Shown here: in pieces, positions 37,456 through 48,700 of the stretch
How positions within the stretch are numbered: position 1 is the stretch's first letter
Layout: every line of letters starts with the position of its first letter
Source: Bugula neritina
Lineage: Eukaryota > Bryozoa > Gymnolaemata > Cheilostomatida > Bugulidae
Length of the DNA stretch: 64,000 bases
Assembly: GCA_964035545.1 (NCBI GenBank)
Contig: OZ037766.1
Coordinates: 20,387,767-20,451,766 of the forward strand
Direction: 5' to 3'
Notes under the pieces: model-generated
Seen by the model: only the letters and a program-made list of their open reading frames with translations
Databases searched by the model: none
What the model was told of the DNA's origin: nothing
Position numbers and translations under genes: made by a program

Positions 37456-38421
37456 TTAGGGGGTGAGTTGACTCTTTATTGCTGGGTTCATATTGACCCA
37501 GTCCCCCGAATTCTGTGTTTTTGTTTGTATTTTACCTCCTCGTATACGATACTCAGCATCACTATTTGAAGATCTCAGTAATTTAACTTGTTGTCTCATG
37601 TTGTATTTTTCATCTCGTACTTCCTTACTAGTGTCCAACTTGCAGAAAAAACCTTCAGCTTTCAAGGTTGAGTTCACGCGCTTCACAAAATCCCATTTGG
37701 CTTTTTCATCATCAAAGACTACCTTAACCGGGCGAGGCTTAGTGCCTACTCTCCCAAGCCGAAAAGCTTGGGAAGGAAAGGTCACCTGCTGAAAGTTTCC
37801 AGAATCCATTAGCTCTTTTACCTGATCGATAGCACCTTTTTCTCGGTTTTCAGCCATACCATATAAAATGGCATTTAGTTTTCGGGTCTCATTCTCTGAG
37901 TGAGCAAGGGACTTTTTAATCACTGTTTGTGCAGAGGCGTTTATCTCTATAAATTTTTTTATGTTTTTCTGGTTTGTTTGGAGGACACTGCTATATGTTT
38001 TTTCGAAAGTTTGGAGTTGGTCAGTAAGTGATTTGTCTTGTTGTAAAATGCTTGTGGAGAGCTTACCAATTACCTCTTCAATTTTGTTTAGCCGATCACT
38101 GACTGATTCCATGCCAGTGTTATTAGGTGTTTTACTAATTGACTTTGTTTGTGGCAGGCAGGTTTCACAGCACCATAGTACACCCTTCGCATTTGCTGCT
38201 TTGCTGATGTAACCAATTTCGGAGTTTGATAGATTTTGGCAGAGAGCATGAAACCAGTGCTGACATAAGTCACACAAAATCCACTTCGAATCAATCTTCT
38301 GTTTTCGGTTTTTAGCATTAGTTATAAAGCAATCCTCTTGCTTGCAGGAATAGCATTTCTCAGATTCTGTATTCGAACCATCACCACTGGCACAAACTAT
38401 GTCACTGTTAGTTTGAGACAT
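37456..38421 (-). CDS. LINE 1 ORF1 protein with PHD-like zinc finger
   Basis: The 321-aa intact ORF starts MSQTNSDIVC at 38421. Residues of about 23-90 form a PHD-type finger: C-x2-C, then CDLCQHWFHALC, then WCCETC. This is followed by a predicted coiled-coil (residues of about 105-175, SVSDRLNKIEEVIGKLS region) and a basic C-terminal RNA-binding-like domain (FRLGRVGTKPRPVKVVF region), as in ORF1 of many CR1-type LINEs. These proteins bind the element RNA to form the retrotransposition particle. The stop at 37456-37458 overlaps the ORF2 frame, which is already open well before it. No frameshift is seen, unlike ORF2, which carries two nonsense codons. Confidence 0.85.
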   Translation of the reverse strand: MSQTNSDIVCASGDGSNTESEKCYSCKQEDCFITNAKNRKQKIDSKWILCDLCQHWFHALCQNLSNSEIGYISKAANAKGVLWCCETCLPQTKSISKTPNNTGMESVSDRLNKIEEVIGKLSTSILQQDKSLTDQLQTFEKTYSSVLQTNQKNIKKFIEINASAQTVIKKSLAHSENETRKLNAILYGMAENREKGAIDQVKELMDSGNFQQVTFPSQAFRLGRVGTKPRPVKVVFDDEKAKWDFVKRVNSTLKAEGFFCKLDTSKEVRDEKYNMRQQVKLLRSSNSDAEYRIRGGKIQTKTQNSGDWVNMNPAIKSQLTP

Positions 38422-38640
38422 ATCAATTAATTGATTTAAAATGAGAAATTCGAACGTTTGTGGGGATAATTTATTCGATGTTGAAACTTTTTTTTTAATT
38501 GCAATTGTAGATAAATTTTTGCTGCTGAGGCACTTTTTTACTAAAAGTTGAAGAAAATTTTCACTAGATAGGTATAGATATAAATTTATGAAAATTTACT
38601 AAGAGCGCCAGTAAAATCACGACCGTCTCGCGTAATCGCT

Positions 38641-38700
38641 GATAAGTCTAGTATTAGATTAATATTAGTATAAGTATAACTAACTTGAAGTTAAACTATT
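38641..38700. repeat. TATTAG-type cryptic microsatellite at the 5' end of LINE 1
   Basis: CTAGTATTAGATTAATATTA followed by GTATAAGTATAACTAACTTG. Same word type as on the 3' side. Confidence 0.5.
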
Positions 38701-39756
38701 AAATTTAGTATCATATCACATATGTCATTATGTGTTTCATTTTTGATTTAGTAAACTCGTGGCTTTAAAATGAGTTTGCATATATTAAATTAGTATTATG
38801 AGCTATGTTTTAACATTAGAACATGGCCATTTTGATGGTGAACATTGTTATAATCAGACAAAATATGTTTTAGTCAAGTCCAACAAAACATCTGATAACA
38901 AGAAATGGTTTTACCAAAACAAACAAATGGGATATTGTTAAATACATCAACAGAACTCTGTTCATTTTACTTTGAACTTGTTAGTTTATTTTTACCTTGT
39001 TTGCCACTATTATTAACATGCATTACTAATCTACAAATGCTTCTTCAAGTTTTCGTATTTTATAGCTAATTACATAATCATAATTATTGTAAATTGTAGT
39101 TAAGTCTCAAAAATAAAATTCCACTTATAAAGTATTTATCAATAAAGTTTATGTAACAAGATTTGCTCATTTACAAATTTGTAAGGCAAAGGGATGCGTT
39201 TTTGACTATATATAAATGTTATTCTCAAGGCACTTGTTCCTTTATGCATACATCCTCAGAAGAAAATATGTTTGACTCTTCTATTTTTTTTCAGCTGCAC
39301 TTTCAGCCCAACTTAGTTATTATTTCAGCATTGTAATTAAAGGAACCATATTTTTTCCTCTTTGATTTCTAAAACATTGGTGTAACAGAATAATTCGCAC
39401 CGACTTTAAAACAACATATACAACTAATTTGGTATTTTATTATAACTTGAAAGCAGGCCCACTTCATTCTAAAACTACTATTTTATCTGCATTACAGTAA
39501 AGCTGCTGTCCCTCGGTTCGGTCAGGAAGCCTAAAAAGTATCAACCCCATTAACTTGCTGCCACAACAAATATATTTTGCAAATTGTATAAATCTTTATT
39601 TTTGCATTCTCTTCATGGTATAGTGCAAGAGCTCCCTTTTAAAGTAACAGGCAAATTTCATCATACGTAGATTGTGGTTGACATAAATTTATCCATTTCT
39701 ATGATCATTAACTTTTGTATGCTATTTAATATATATATTTGATTTAACTTTTGTAG
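38701..39756 (+). other. upstream region of the RRM-MYND-Tudor gene
   Basis: AT-rich, with no convincing exon or ORF. It would contain the promoter and any 5' non-coding exon of the gene that follows. Confidence 0.4.
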
Positions 39757-42700
39757 AGTTTAAAGGTGACAAGATGATACATGTCAAAGATATTCGTTAT
39801 TGTACACCATCTCCATCTTCAAATCAACCAATACAGTCAGTATTCGTCATTTCTCTATTACTGTCTCATATCTTGCTTCTATATGCTTGTTAACAAATGT
39901 ATCTTTTAGTTAGACTTTTATATTTGATTTTTACTATAATTTTATGAAAAATCAAGCTTGTCATTCCTCTGGTTTGCAGGTCTGGAAGGTTTGGTGAACA
40001 CTCGCTTTACGTCAAAAATATTCCAAAGTACATGGATGAGAAAGCTATCCAAATACTGTTCTCTCCATTTGGTCCTGTTGGCTTCATCAAGCTTCTTTCT
40101 AAAGAGCAGTATTCATCCAACCGAGCGTAAGGAAATTCGGTGGTCTTTAGAGTGCTGGTGAGACATAGTTGGTAAATACTTGTTGGCTATGTACAATCAA
40201 CAGAATGATCTTCTGCTTGTAGATATGTTAATCTAAAATCCAAAGACTCTTGTCAGGCTGCTATTAATAATCTTAATGGCTGGAAAGATAAGCAAGGCAA
40301 TACCATTTATGTGGAGTTCAAGAAAAACTTTGGAAGTAGCCGAGATGCCAATATTGGTCATCAGCGGTACTCAATGAGGTTAAGAATTAGCAGAGTATTT
40401 TATTCTAACGTGTTCCTATTTCATCAGTAAACTAGTCAAGCATAGTTATTCATCAATAAAATATAAAAATATTCAACATGGTTATGAAATTCAATCTTGA
40501 AATTATGTATGACCTAATACCATTTCCACTCATCTGTTTTTATGACAAACAAGCAATCGGTGTCACTGGGTAATAGTCTAATAAATGTAGCCAGTAGTTC
40601 TTTGTGTAGGTAATAGATTGACTACACCTCTGGTATTTAAATTATGCAGAGTTGTTAACTGAAGCTTGATTTTCAGCATTGCATTTAATTTGCCACAGAA
40701 GGTAGCAATACAGTATATTATTTCAAGTTCTTTTTAATTCTTAAAAATTATGTCGGCATCTGTTGAAATTGATGTTGCCACAGGAGTTATTTTGAAACAT
40801 TGTTGGTATTTACCCTCCTTGCTCAATCAACCACAGTAACTTTTCCTGTCTCCCCCCCCCCCCCAGGACATTCTGTTTATTTTGACCGAAAATAGCAGAT
40901 CATAAACTATATTTGTAAAATACACTGTCCAGTATACTGAACATTGTATTAGTTAAAGTCAGTAAGTTCCAAGCTTTCTAAAAATTGTTGGGTGGCAAAA
41001 GAACTTGAAATTGGGAAGTTATTGCTTTTTGCTTTTCTTTAGTTCAAATAGTGACTTGGCACCATAGTATGGTATATTATGGAGCAGTTGGGAGCACCAT
41101 AAGTGACGCATTCTCTGTCTCAAATAGGTTGGTGAATACATAAAATCTGATGTTTTTAGTGAGAACACTCCAACCTTGTGCCCAAGGCCATATGATGGTG
41201 TGCAAGGCATTCCCAGAGGTATTCCCAGAGGTACTCACGGAAATCCTGGGAATTATGCCACTAATAGCAATTTTATGGACAAATCTCACATTAGGGCTAC
41301 TAGCCGCTTTGGTGGTGGCCAACACACGTCTACATCCAGAATGCGAAATACTAATGGTAAGTTGTAATCAGCTGTCAAATGTTCTGTATGGTAAGCATGA
41401 TCTGATGATTTGGTGAAAACAAGGCTTCGGGATTCATCATATGTTCCATTTGCAGATTTATCATTCTCAGTATAAAGTACGAGTATAATTGCATTGTAAA
41501 ATGTATTATTGTTTCCAAAATGTTGATATTTAAAGTCAAATATACTAAGCTCTCTACTGATTATTTCTATTTATGTAGAAATGTTTTGAAAATTTAAGTT
41601 GGTTTTTGAGTAATCCTTAGTAAGTTGACTATAAATGATGGAGTAACTGCTAGCGAATTCTTATCCAATTAGAGAGAACTTTAGGCCTGCAAAGTCTATC
41701 TTCAAAGAATCAGTAAAATAAAAGTCTTAATTGGTGAACATCGTTGAGAGTTTCAACTTTTTGGAATTATTGGTGTTTTGTACTTTCTCAAAATTAATTT
41801 AATAGCTTTTCATCTTTCCTTATCTTATTGCAGGCGTTCCTTCAGAATCTCAAACCCCGCCCTCTCAGGAGGTCGGCCAATGTCGTGTGTGCTCCGCACA
41901 GTCAAGTATGAGGTGCTCAATATGCAAAATACCTTTCTATTGCTCAGTAGAATGTCAGAAGCAGCACTGGAATGCGTCTCACAGAGTTGAGTGCCAATCT
42001 GCGTAAGTAATAGTTGAATCTTTTTGCTTGTTAGTACTCAGTCCTGATTCATGGGGATAACCTTCTAAACAGACTCTGTATTCTACAGATGAGTTTCTAA
42101 TACCACTGCTAATGTAGTCATTGTATGTTACTCAGGAGTTCACAGCATTCTAGTGCGACACGGGTGGCGTTACCTGAGCCCACTAACGTTGTAGAAGATA
42201 TTGAACATCGGTCAGTCTCCAACACATCTAGTCTAGCAAACTCAGACACTGAATCTGTTTGCAGTTCAATGGTTCAACCAAGTCTTCCTTTCCTCCAGCC
42301 TCTGAAAGTAGGTTTCAGTTTTCTTTACTCTCTAAATGTATCATAATACTGTTCAGAATGTGCTAGTCAGTGCAATAGTAGTTGAAGTGAATTGAAACTA
42401 CTGTATCAAGTTTTCACATCATGTCCTGCCAGTTGAGTAAATTACTAGGAGAGAGAGGCTCCTGGGTTGAATTTCTTCTTTGTTGTATTATGTAACAGAC
42501 CAACCTTTCTTATATAACCAACCAACCAACCATTATCAACCGTGAAACCTATAAATGTCAACTGTAATATAATAAATGATCAACTGATAGTAATACAAAA
42601 CATCAACACAATAAATTATATCATTACCCGTTGAAACTATAACATTATATATCAACAAAAAAGAATAAAACTTGAATATAGAATAACATGGAGTACAAAA

Positions 42701-45700
42701 TAGCTACCTTGGGGTTGTGTTCCTAGTAAGATACTTACTACTAAATTCCATCTACTTGTTTGCTATAAATAACTATAAATAGCTATAATACTAACAGTAA
42801 CTAGCGATACAGCTGAGTCAAGCTAGCTTGGAAATTGAGTTAGTAATTAAAACCAGTGGCGGAACGGGCACGAACCCCAGCTCAGGTGAAGTGCAATCTC
42901 AAAGCTCAGTCTAGCACAAGACAAAAACTTTACATACTTCATCTACTAATATTTTCATAAAGAATGTGTAATTGTTCCTGTTGTACGTTTGGTCATTATT
43001 AACACAAAACTAGAGCCATCTACTAGCGTATTGCCTGCAAACTAGGACTACTTTGACTATTTTCATGAGTTCTAATTATGTTTTAAAATATTCTAAAATC
43101 TTAATGTGAAACTGATACAAAAGTCAAACTGGGTTGACTAGCTACTGCCATGGTAATTGTAGCAAGGCAGAGATGGGGTATCACTAACTGTTTAATCATT
43201 TAGTATGGAATTTAGGTTAACGATACACAAGAACAGCAATAAATAGTCATATATTTGCCAAAACTTCAGTTTATATTGAGCCTAATGCAAATAGTTACAA
43301 AAAATTGTGAAATAAAAAGAGGCATATAGTATTTTCTCCAAGATATATGATATAAATTTTTCAAAAATTAACAATCTGAATGTTTATCAAACTTCTATGT
43401 TTTTTATCGCTTCTAACCCCAAAACTCGAAGCGTTTAGGCATAGTAATAATTATTACTTGTTGTTCAAGAAAGCAGCACTTTGTTCAACAAGGAATAATA
43501 ATCATTAGTGTATTGAGACAACTGGTTGTTTTAGGCTTTGAATTGCAAAGTCTCCAGTTTTCAATTAATATCTATTCATAGGTGAAGCTGATAGATTTCT
43601 CCTCTCCTTCCCAGTTTTTTGTTCAGCTAGTGGAGGACTTTTCTACTTCAGAAAACCTTCCAAGGGTGAGTATTAAATCAACATGATGTAAAATTTGTGC
43701 CGTATGTGTAGAGCCTCCTTATATCCTCATCATTCTCTTCTAACCTAATTTTTAGTGTTGACCATATTCATCATTATGCTGAATTTATCGCAATAACAAT
43801 TTTAAAAAACTTGCATTTGTTTAAACTTTAAAGTTTCTATCCCTGTGAGGACTTTTGATTTCTGTTTTTAAGCAGGCTAAGAACTGCAATAATAATGGAC
43901 AATTACCATGTTTTTAAATTCTACAGCACCTTATTTTTTGTTATGATGCATGCCATTAGCTTCATTTTCAGCATATTTTGAGCATCTGTGAAAATGCAGT
44001 CTACTGTGTGTATGTGTAGGAATATAGTATATACTGTGTGTAGGTGTAGGAATATAGTATATACTGTGTGTAGGTGTAGGAATATAGTATATACTGTGTG
44101 TAGGTGTAGGAATATAGTATATACTGTGTGTAGGTGTAGGAATATAGTATATACTGTGTGTAGGTGTGAGAATATAGCATATACTGTGTGTAGGTGTGAG
44201 AATATAGTATATACTGTGTGTATGTGTGGGAATATAGTATATACTGTGTGTAGGTGTGAGAATATAGTATATACTGTGTGTAGGTGTAGGAATATAGTAT
44301 ATACTGTGTGTAGGTGTGGGAATATAGTATATACTGTGTGTAGGTGTAGGAATATAGTATATACTGTGTGTATGTGTGGGAATATAGTATATACTGTGTG
44401 TAGGTGTGAGAATATAGTATATACTGTGTGTAGGTGTGAGAATATAGTATATACTGTGTGTAGGTGTGGGAATATAGTATATACTGTGTGTAGGTGTAGG
44501 AATATAGTATATACTGTGTGTATGTGTGGGAATATAGTATATACTGTGTGTAGGTGTGAGAATATAGTATATACTGTGTGTAGGTGTGAGAATATAGTAT
44601 ATACTGTGTGTAGGTGTGGGAATATAGTATGTACTGTGTGTAGGTTTGGGAATGCAGTCTCAGCGATATCGCTGTACCTGAGGAAGGTAAAGGTTGGAGT
44701 GAAGAGGTGATGGCCGTGTGCTCCTCTAGTGGGCTGGCACTGGGTGGTCTTTGCACAATCACTGTCAGCAAGTGTCGCAGGGGAGTTAACCAGTGTCATC
44801 TCAAACTTAGAAGTAAGTGTTGTCTTCTCTTCACCACTCTTCTCGGAAACTGTAGCTAACAGGAGTTGTAATATCATGTTTCTTTAAAGTGTTGTGGGCT
44901 AAATTTACTGTCTTTACTCTGTCACTGTTGGCTTGTCATAAATTTCCAAATATTTGGTAGTGACAAATGTACGTTTATTCCCTAATTTTTTTTACATGGG
45001 CAAAATCATACTTTGTCACTAAGCTGTGGTAGACTCTGTTGCAATTTATTGTGTGATGCTTTACAGATGGTAAATTTCTCTCCGAACAGCTCGTTCTGGC
45101 TGGCCTAGCTCGGAAAATCGGTGAACTGAAGTAAGTGTAATGAGATTTCACCTAAAGTAATATCGTAATTGGGCAATGTTTAATTTCTATGATTATGTGA
45201 ATCTCACAAAAAACTATTTTCCCACAGAGTTTTAAACTTCTATAGAAAGTGAATGAATATTTATTTTTAGGCCAAAATTAAGGTTTGTATCTGAAAGCCA
45301 CAGGGTTGTTTACATTATGTCAATGTATAGACAGCTTGTTGGGCTCTTTCAATGCAATTGTTGATTTCATATGTTCTCGTTCTAAAATGTTATATTCAAA
45401 ATACATTATTTTTTGGGTTTGTTTACTGATATTTTTACAAATCTTGTCTTTAGCAAACTGGCTGATGGTGAGATGTTCTTTGTGTTGGTGTAAATAGAAT
45501 TGTTTAATTTACCTTCCTTCAGCTGAGATATGAAAAAATTTCGGCGTGTGGTCTTCAAATTTAATATGGGTCAAAAACTATATTTCAGATGAATTTGTCT
45601 TACTCCAATTTAGTATGATAATTCTGGAGTGTTGGGGAATACTAATGCTATTCTTTAAAACTAAGCATGAGACGTCAATAAGGAAGTTTTCATGACATGT

Positions 45701-48700
45701 GAAAATTAAAAACAATAATTTATGGCAATTTTATGCCCAGCCATTATTATCCCCTATTTTCTATATACTCTGTATATGTTCTCTATATATCTCTTTATAC
45801 TCTCTGCTTTTATGTACTCTAAACATGTTATCTATATACTCTCTCTGCACTCTGTGTATTCAATAAGTTGTAGGCATATTTTAAATTCTTACTATACATA
45901 CACACACACACGCACGCACACACTCGTGCAAACACACACACACTCGTGCAAACACACACACACTCATGCAAACACACACACACTCGTGCAAACACACACT
46001 CACTCGTGCAAACACACACACTCGTGCAAACACACACACACACACTCGTGCAAACACACACACACTCGTGCAAACACACACACACTCGTGCAAACACACA
46101 CACACTCGTGCAAACGTATATACATGCATAGATACACACATACATACGCACATACATACATACATACTATGTTTGTACAGATATGCAGTGAAAGAGAGTC
46201 TACACTCTAAACTGAAGGTGACACAAAATATTCAAGTTGTAATAGAAAAATCATCAGTTGAAGGTGCTTCTGATTTCTATGCACAGGTAATATTTATATT
46301 TATAATATTTAAAATGTGCTCTATTATTATTCCACAATTTGTATTATAATATACATTTCTGTATAGATATTGTGCTACTGTTATATAAATGCAATAATTC
46401 ATATAACATTATATGAATTAATCAAGTAAGACTGAAATTTAAATATTAGTAAAGAATCTGCCTAGAACTTGTTGAGTTAAATGTAAGTCTCACCTCCTAC
46501 AGGTTGGAGGCCAGTCTTTGCAGAGTTACATCACCGAGTTTAGCCAAATGGAGCCAAAGATTGATTCATACGGCAGTCATATTGCTAATAAGCAAGGCCC
46601 TGACTTCAAGTAAGCTGTCAGCTGTGTCTGTGTGTAGTTTGGAGTGACTTGTGACTGTGTGGTTACCTGTGTGGCTTAGAAATGTGTTGGTTTTCTCCCG
46701 CATGCCATTTAATTTCATTAAATACCAATATATGAGTGGCTCAGCGGAAATGTTTCCTCTTGCATAATGCTCCTTTAATTATCTCCCAATTTTTCCTGTT
46801 TGGTCAAGTAAGAACGTCTTGCACATACCATGTCTGGCAGCAGACAAATTTGTTTTTGTTGTCCACCATTTTATTTATAAGCAGCGTGTCTCTTCTTTGC
46901 TCTTGCAGACCTACAGCTTACAGGTATTTAGGTTTATATCTCTGTCATACCACTTATCAGACAGTTGCTGCCTATAAATAGCTGTCCTAGAGGTGAAGTG
47001 CAAAGATATGGTTACCTTAGAGCTGGTGGTGAAACTTTGTGACCGTTACTGATGTTCGCTTGCCATCAACCTAATAATAATCATTTCTTTGTATTATGTC
47101 CTTGAACTTAATCTCTCTGTATAGAATAATAAGCATGAGCATGGCGTAACCACTTACCTGGTGATCCCTCAAACTCAGCTTTCTGTGAAATAGACCTCTC
47201 CTCCTACTACCTTTGTCTCAACTTACAAACTCTGGCTTTTCTATCTGCTAGTTTGCTACCCAATATTATAAGATTCAGAATATTATCACTTTAGCTTATT
47301 TCATTTTAAATTAGCAAAAATTAAGAATTATCTTATATACTAATAATATATATTCATAATTTTAATTTCTCACCACGCACTTAGAGCTCCTATCTTATGA
47401 TGAGGAAGCGTAACAAACTCATTTTTCACATTAATAAAAGTATCATAGCTAACTGAGCAGGAATTGCGATTTTTGACCAGTGGAAATTGAGTTTATAAAT
47501 AGTTTTAATTGCAAGCAAGTGTATAAACTGTGTTTTCCTGCTTTCTTTCCACAGCTTGTTGAAATGCAGTGTCCCCTAGCTCAGCTGTCTCTCTATCTAT
47601 ACAACTATTAACAATATTCATCTGATACACACACCTCTAACACTCCAACTGCCATTTGTTATATTACTTTGCTACTTGTCCATATATTCTATGTGCTATA
47701 TGTGCTATAGTACATATAGCACATACCACACATGTTGTAACTAATACATGTGATAAGTACAACATGTACTTTATTTACTTTATGTATATTACATATAGTT
47801 TTGTTATATTGCATCTTATCATGTATAGCAAGTAATAAAATACAGTATGTAATAAACTATCAAATAGACTAGTATGGTAAGACGTATATACAGTTTTGTC
47901 ATACTAGTTTATTTATTGTAGTAGGCTACTTCATGTATTATGTTATTATTTCAAGTTACACTTTGTAATATATAGCATATTTTAGTGCTATATTGTTTTA
48001 TAAAATTGTTATACAATAGTTAATTTTGTTTTATTGTGCTTATATTTGGTAGCTTCTGAAACACATTTTATTACCAATTCAGATGTTTAATTTTGTAATC
48101 AGAATTGTTTAGTTTCCTTAAAAGTTTAGTGATTAGCAAAACTATTTACTAATATTTGGGGAGATAATTCCCTTCCGATTTCAGTCTTGTTTTGGAATAT
48201 TTAAAATTAGTAATTGTAATACCTGAAATAACTGTATACTATAATAGAATAGATAAATCGTGTGTTTTGATTTATTTAAGCAATTCTATGGGGAGGGGAG
48301 GGGAATTCTGAAAAAAAACTTTCTATATACAAAAATAATTCCCAATACTATTTGTAAGAATGTCTTACAAGCAAAATGGGATAAATAGAATATTTCATTA
48401 ATGTGCTTCTACTACTAATAGTGACCAATAGTATGCTTAAACAGCTTGAAATAATTTATTTGGTACTGATCAAAATGAAAGAAATCTTGTTAGAACATCT
48501 CAGCAACTGACATAATAGTTTTTGTTTAAATTATATCAGGAGTTTTTTGGGTACCTTGTACACCCATATCTTATTATGTAATATCACCTTGTGCAATATT
48601 ATATTATACTGTTTCTATTACTATGTTAGGATGCCATATGGTATTGATGACTATTTTATATTCTAATGATTATTTTATTATCATGCTACATATATTGAAT

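Larger units (their letters stand above)
34593..38640 (-). mobile_element. near full-length CR1/Jockey-type LINE (LINE 1)
   Basis: Minus-strand order: 5' UTR (about 38640-38422), ORF1 (38421-37456), overlapping ORF2 (endonuclease, reverse transcriptase; to 34736), then a 3' UTR ending in a motif with gctagatcaccataaggcgc (34593-34612) and continuing as aagaggcgtgcctcagcag (34613-34631). That motif is shared with the other LINE copies. Both flanks are cryptic TATTAG-type repeat. The 5' and 3' edges are placed by composition change and by comparison between copies, and are accurate to a few tens of bases. No clear target duplication was seen, and the repetitive flanks would hide one. Confidence 0.85.

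Noticed and set aside
41128-41159. Alternative acceptor (CAAATAG) for the fourth exon of the Tudor gene
   Set aside because: It gives an in-frame TAA after the preceding phase; the acceptor TTTTTAG at 41153-41159 keeps the frame.
42857-42880. CAGTGGCGGAACGGGCACGA, resembling a hAT-type terminal repeat
   Set aside because: No inverted partner or 8-bp duplication was found nearby; at most an isolated transposon end.
44003-44650. Possible CRISPR-like array
   Set aside because: Units are contiguous with no unique spacers, in a eukaryotic intron.
43921-44877. Long ORFs on both strands with 10-residue repeats
   Set aside because: By-products of the 30-bp minisatellite, whose length is a multiple of three. 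They start and stop in flanking intron or exon in the wrong frame.
45722-46349. His/Thr-rich and Cys/Val-rich ORFs
   Set aside because: Produced by a CA-rich tandem repeat in an intron; only 46181-46286 is exon.
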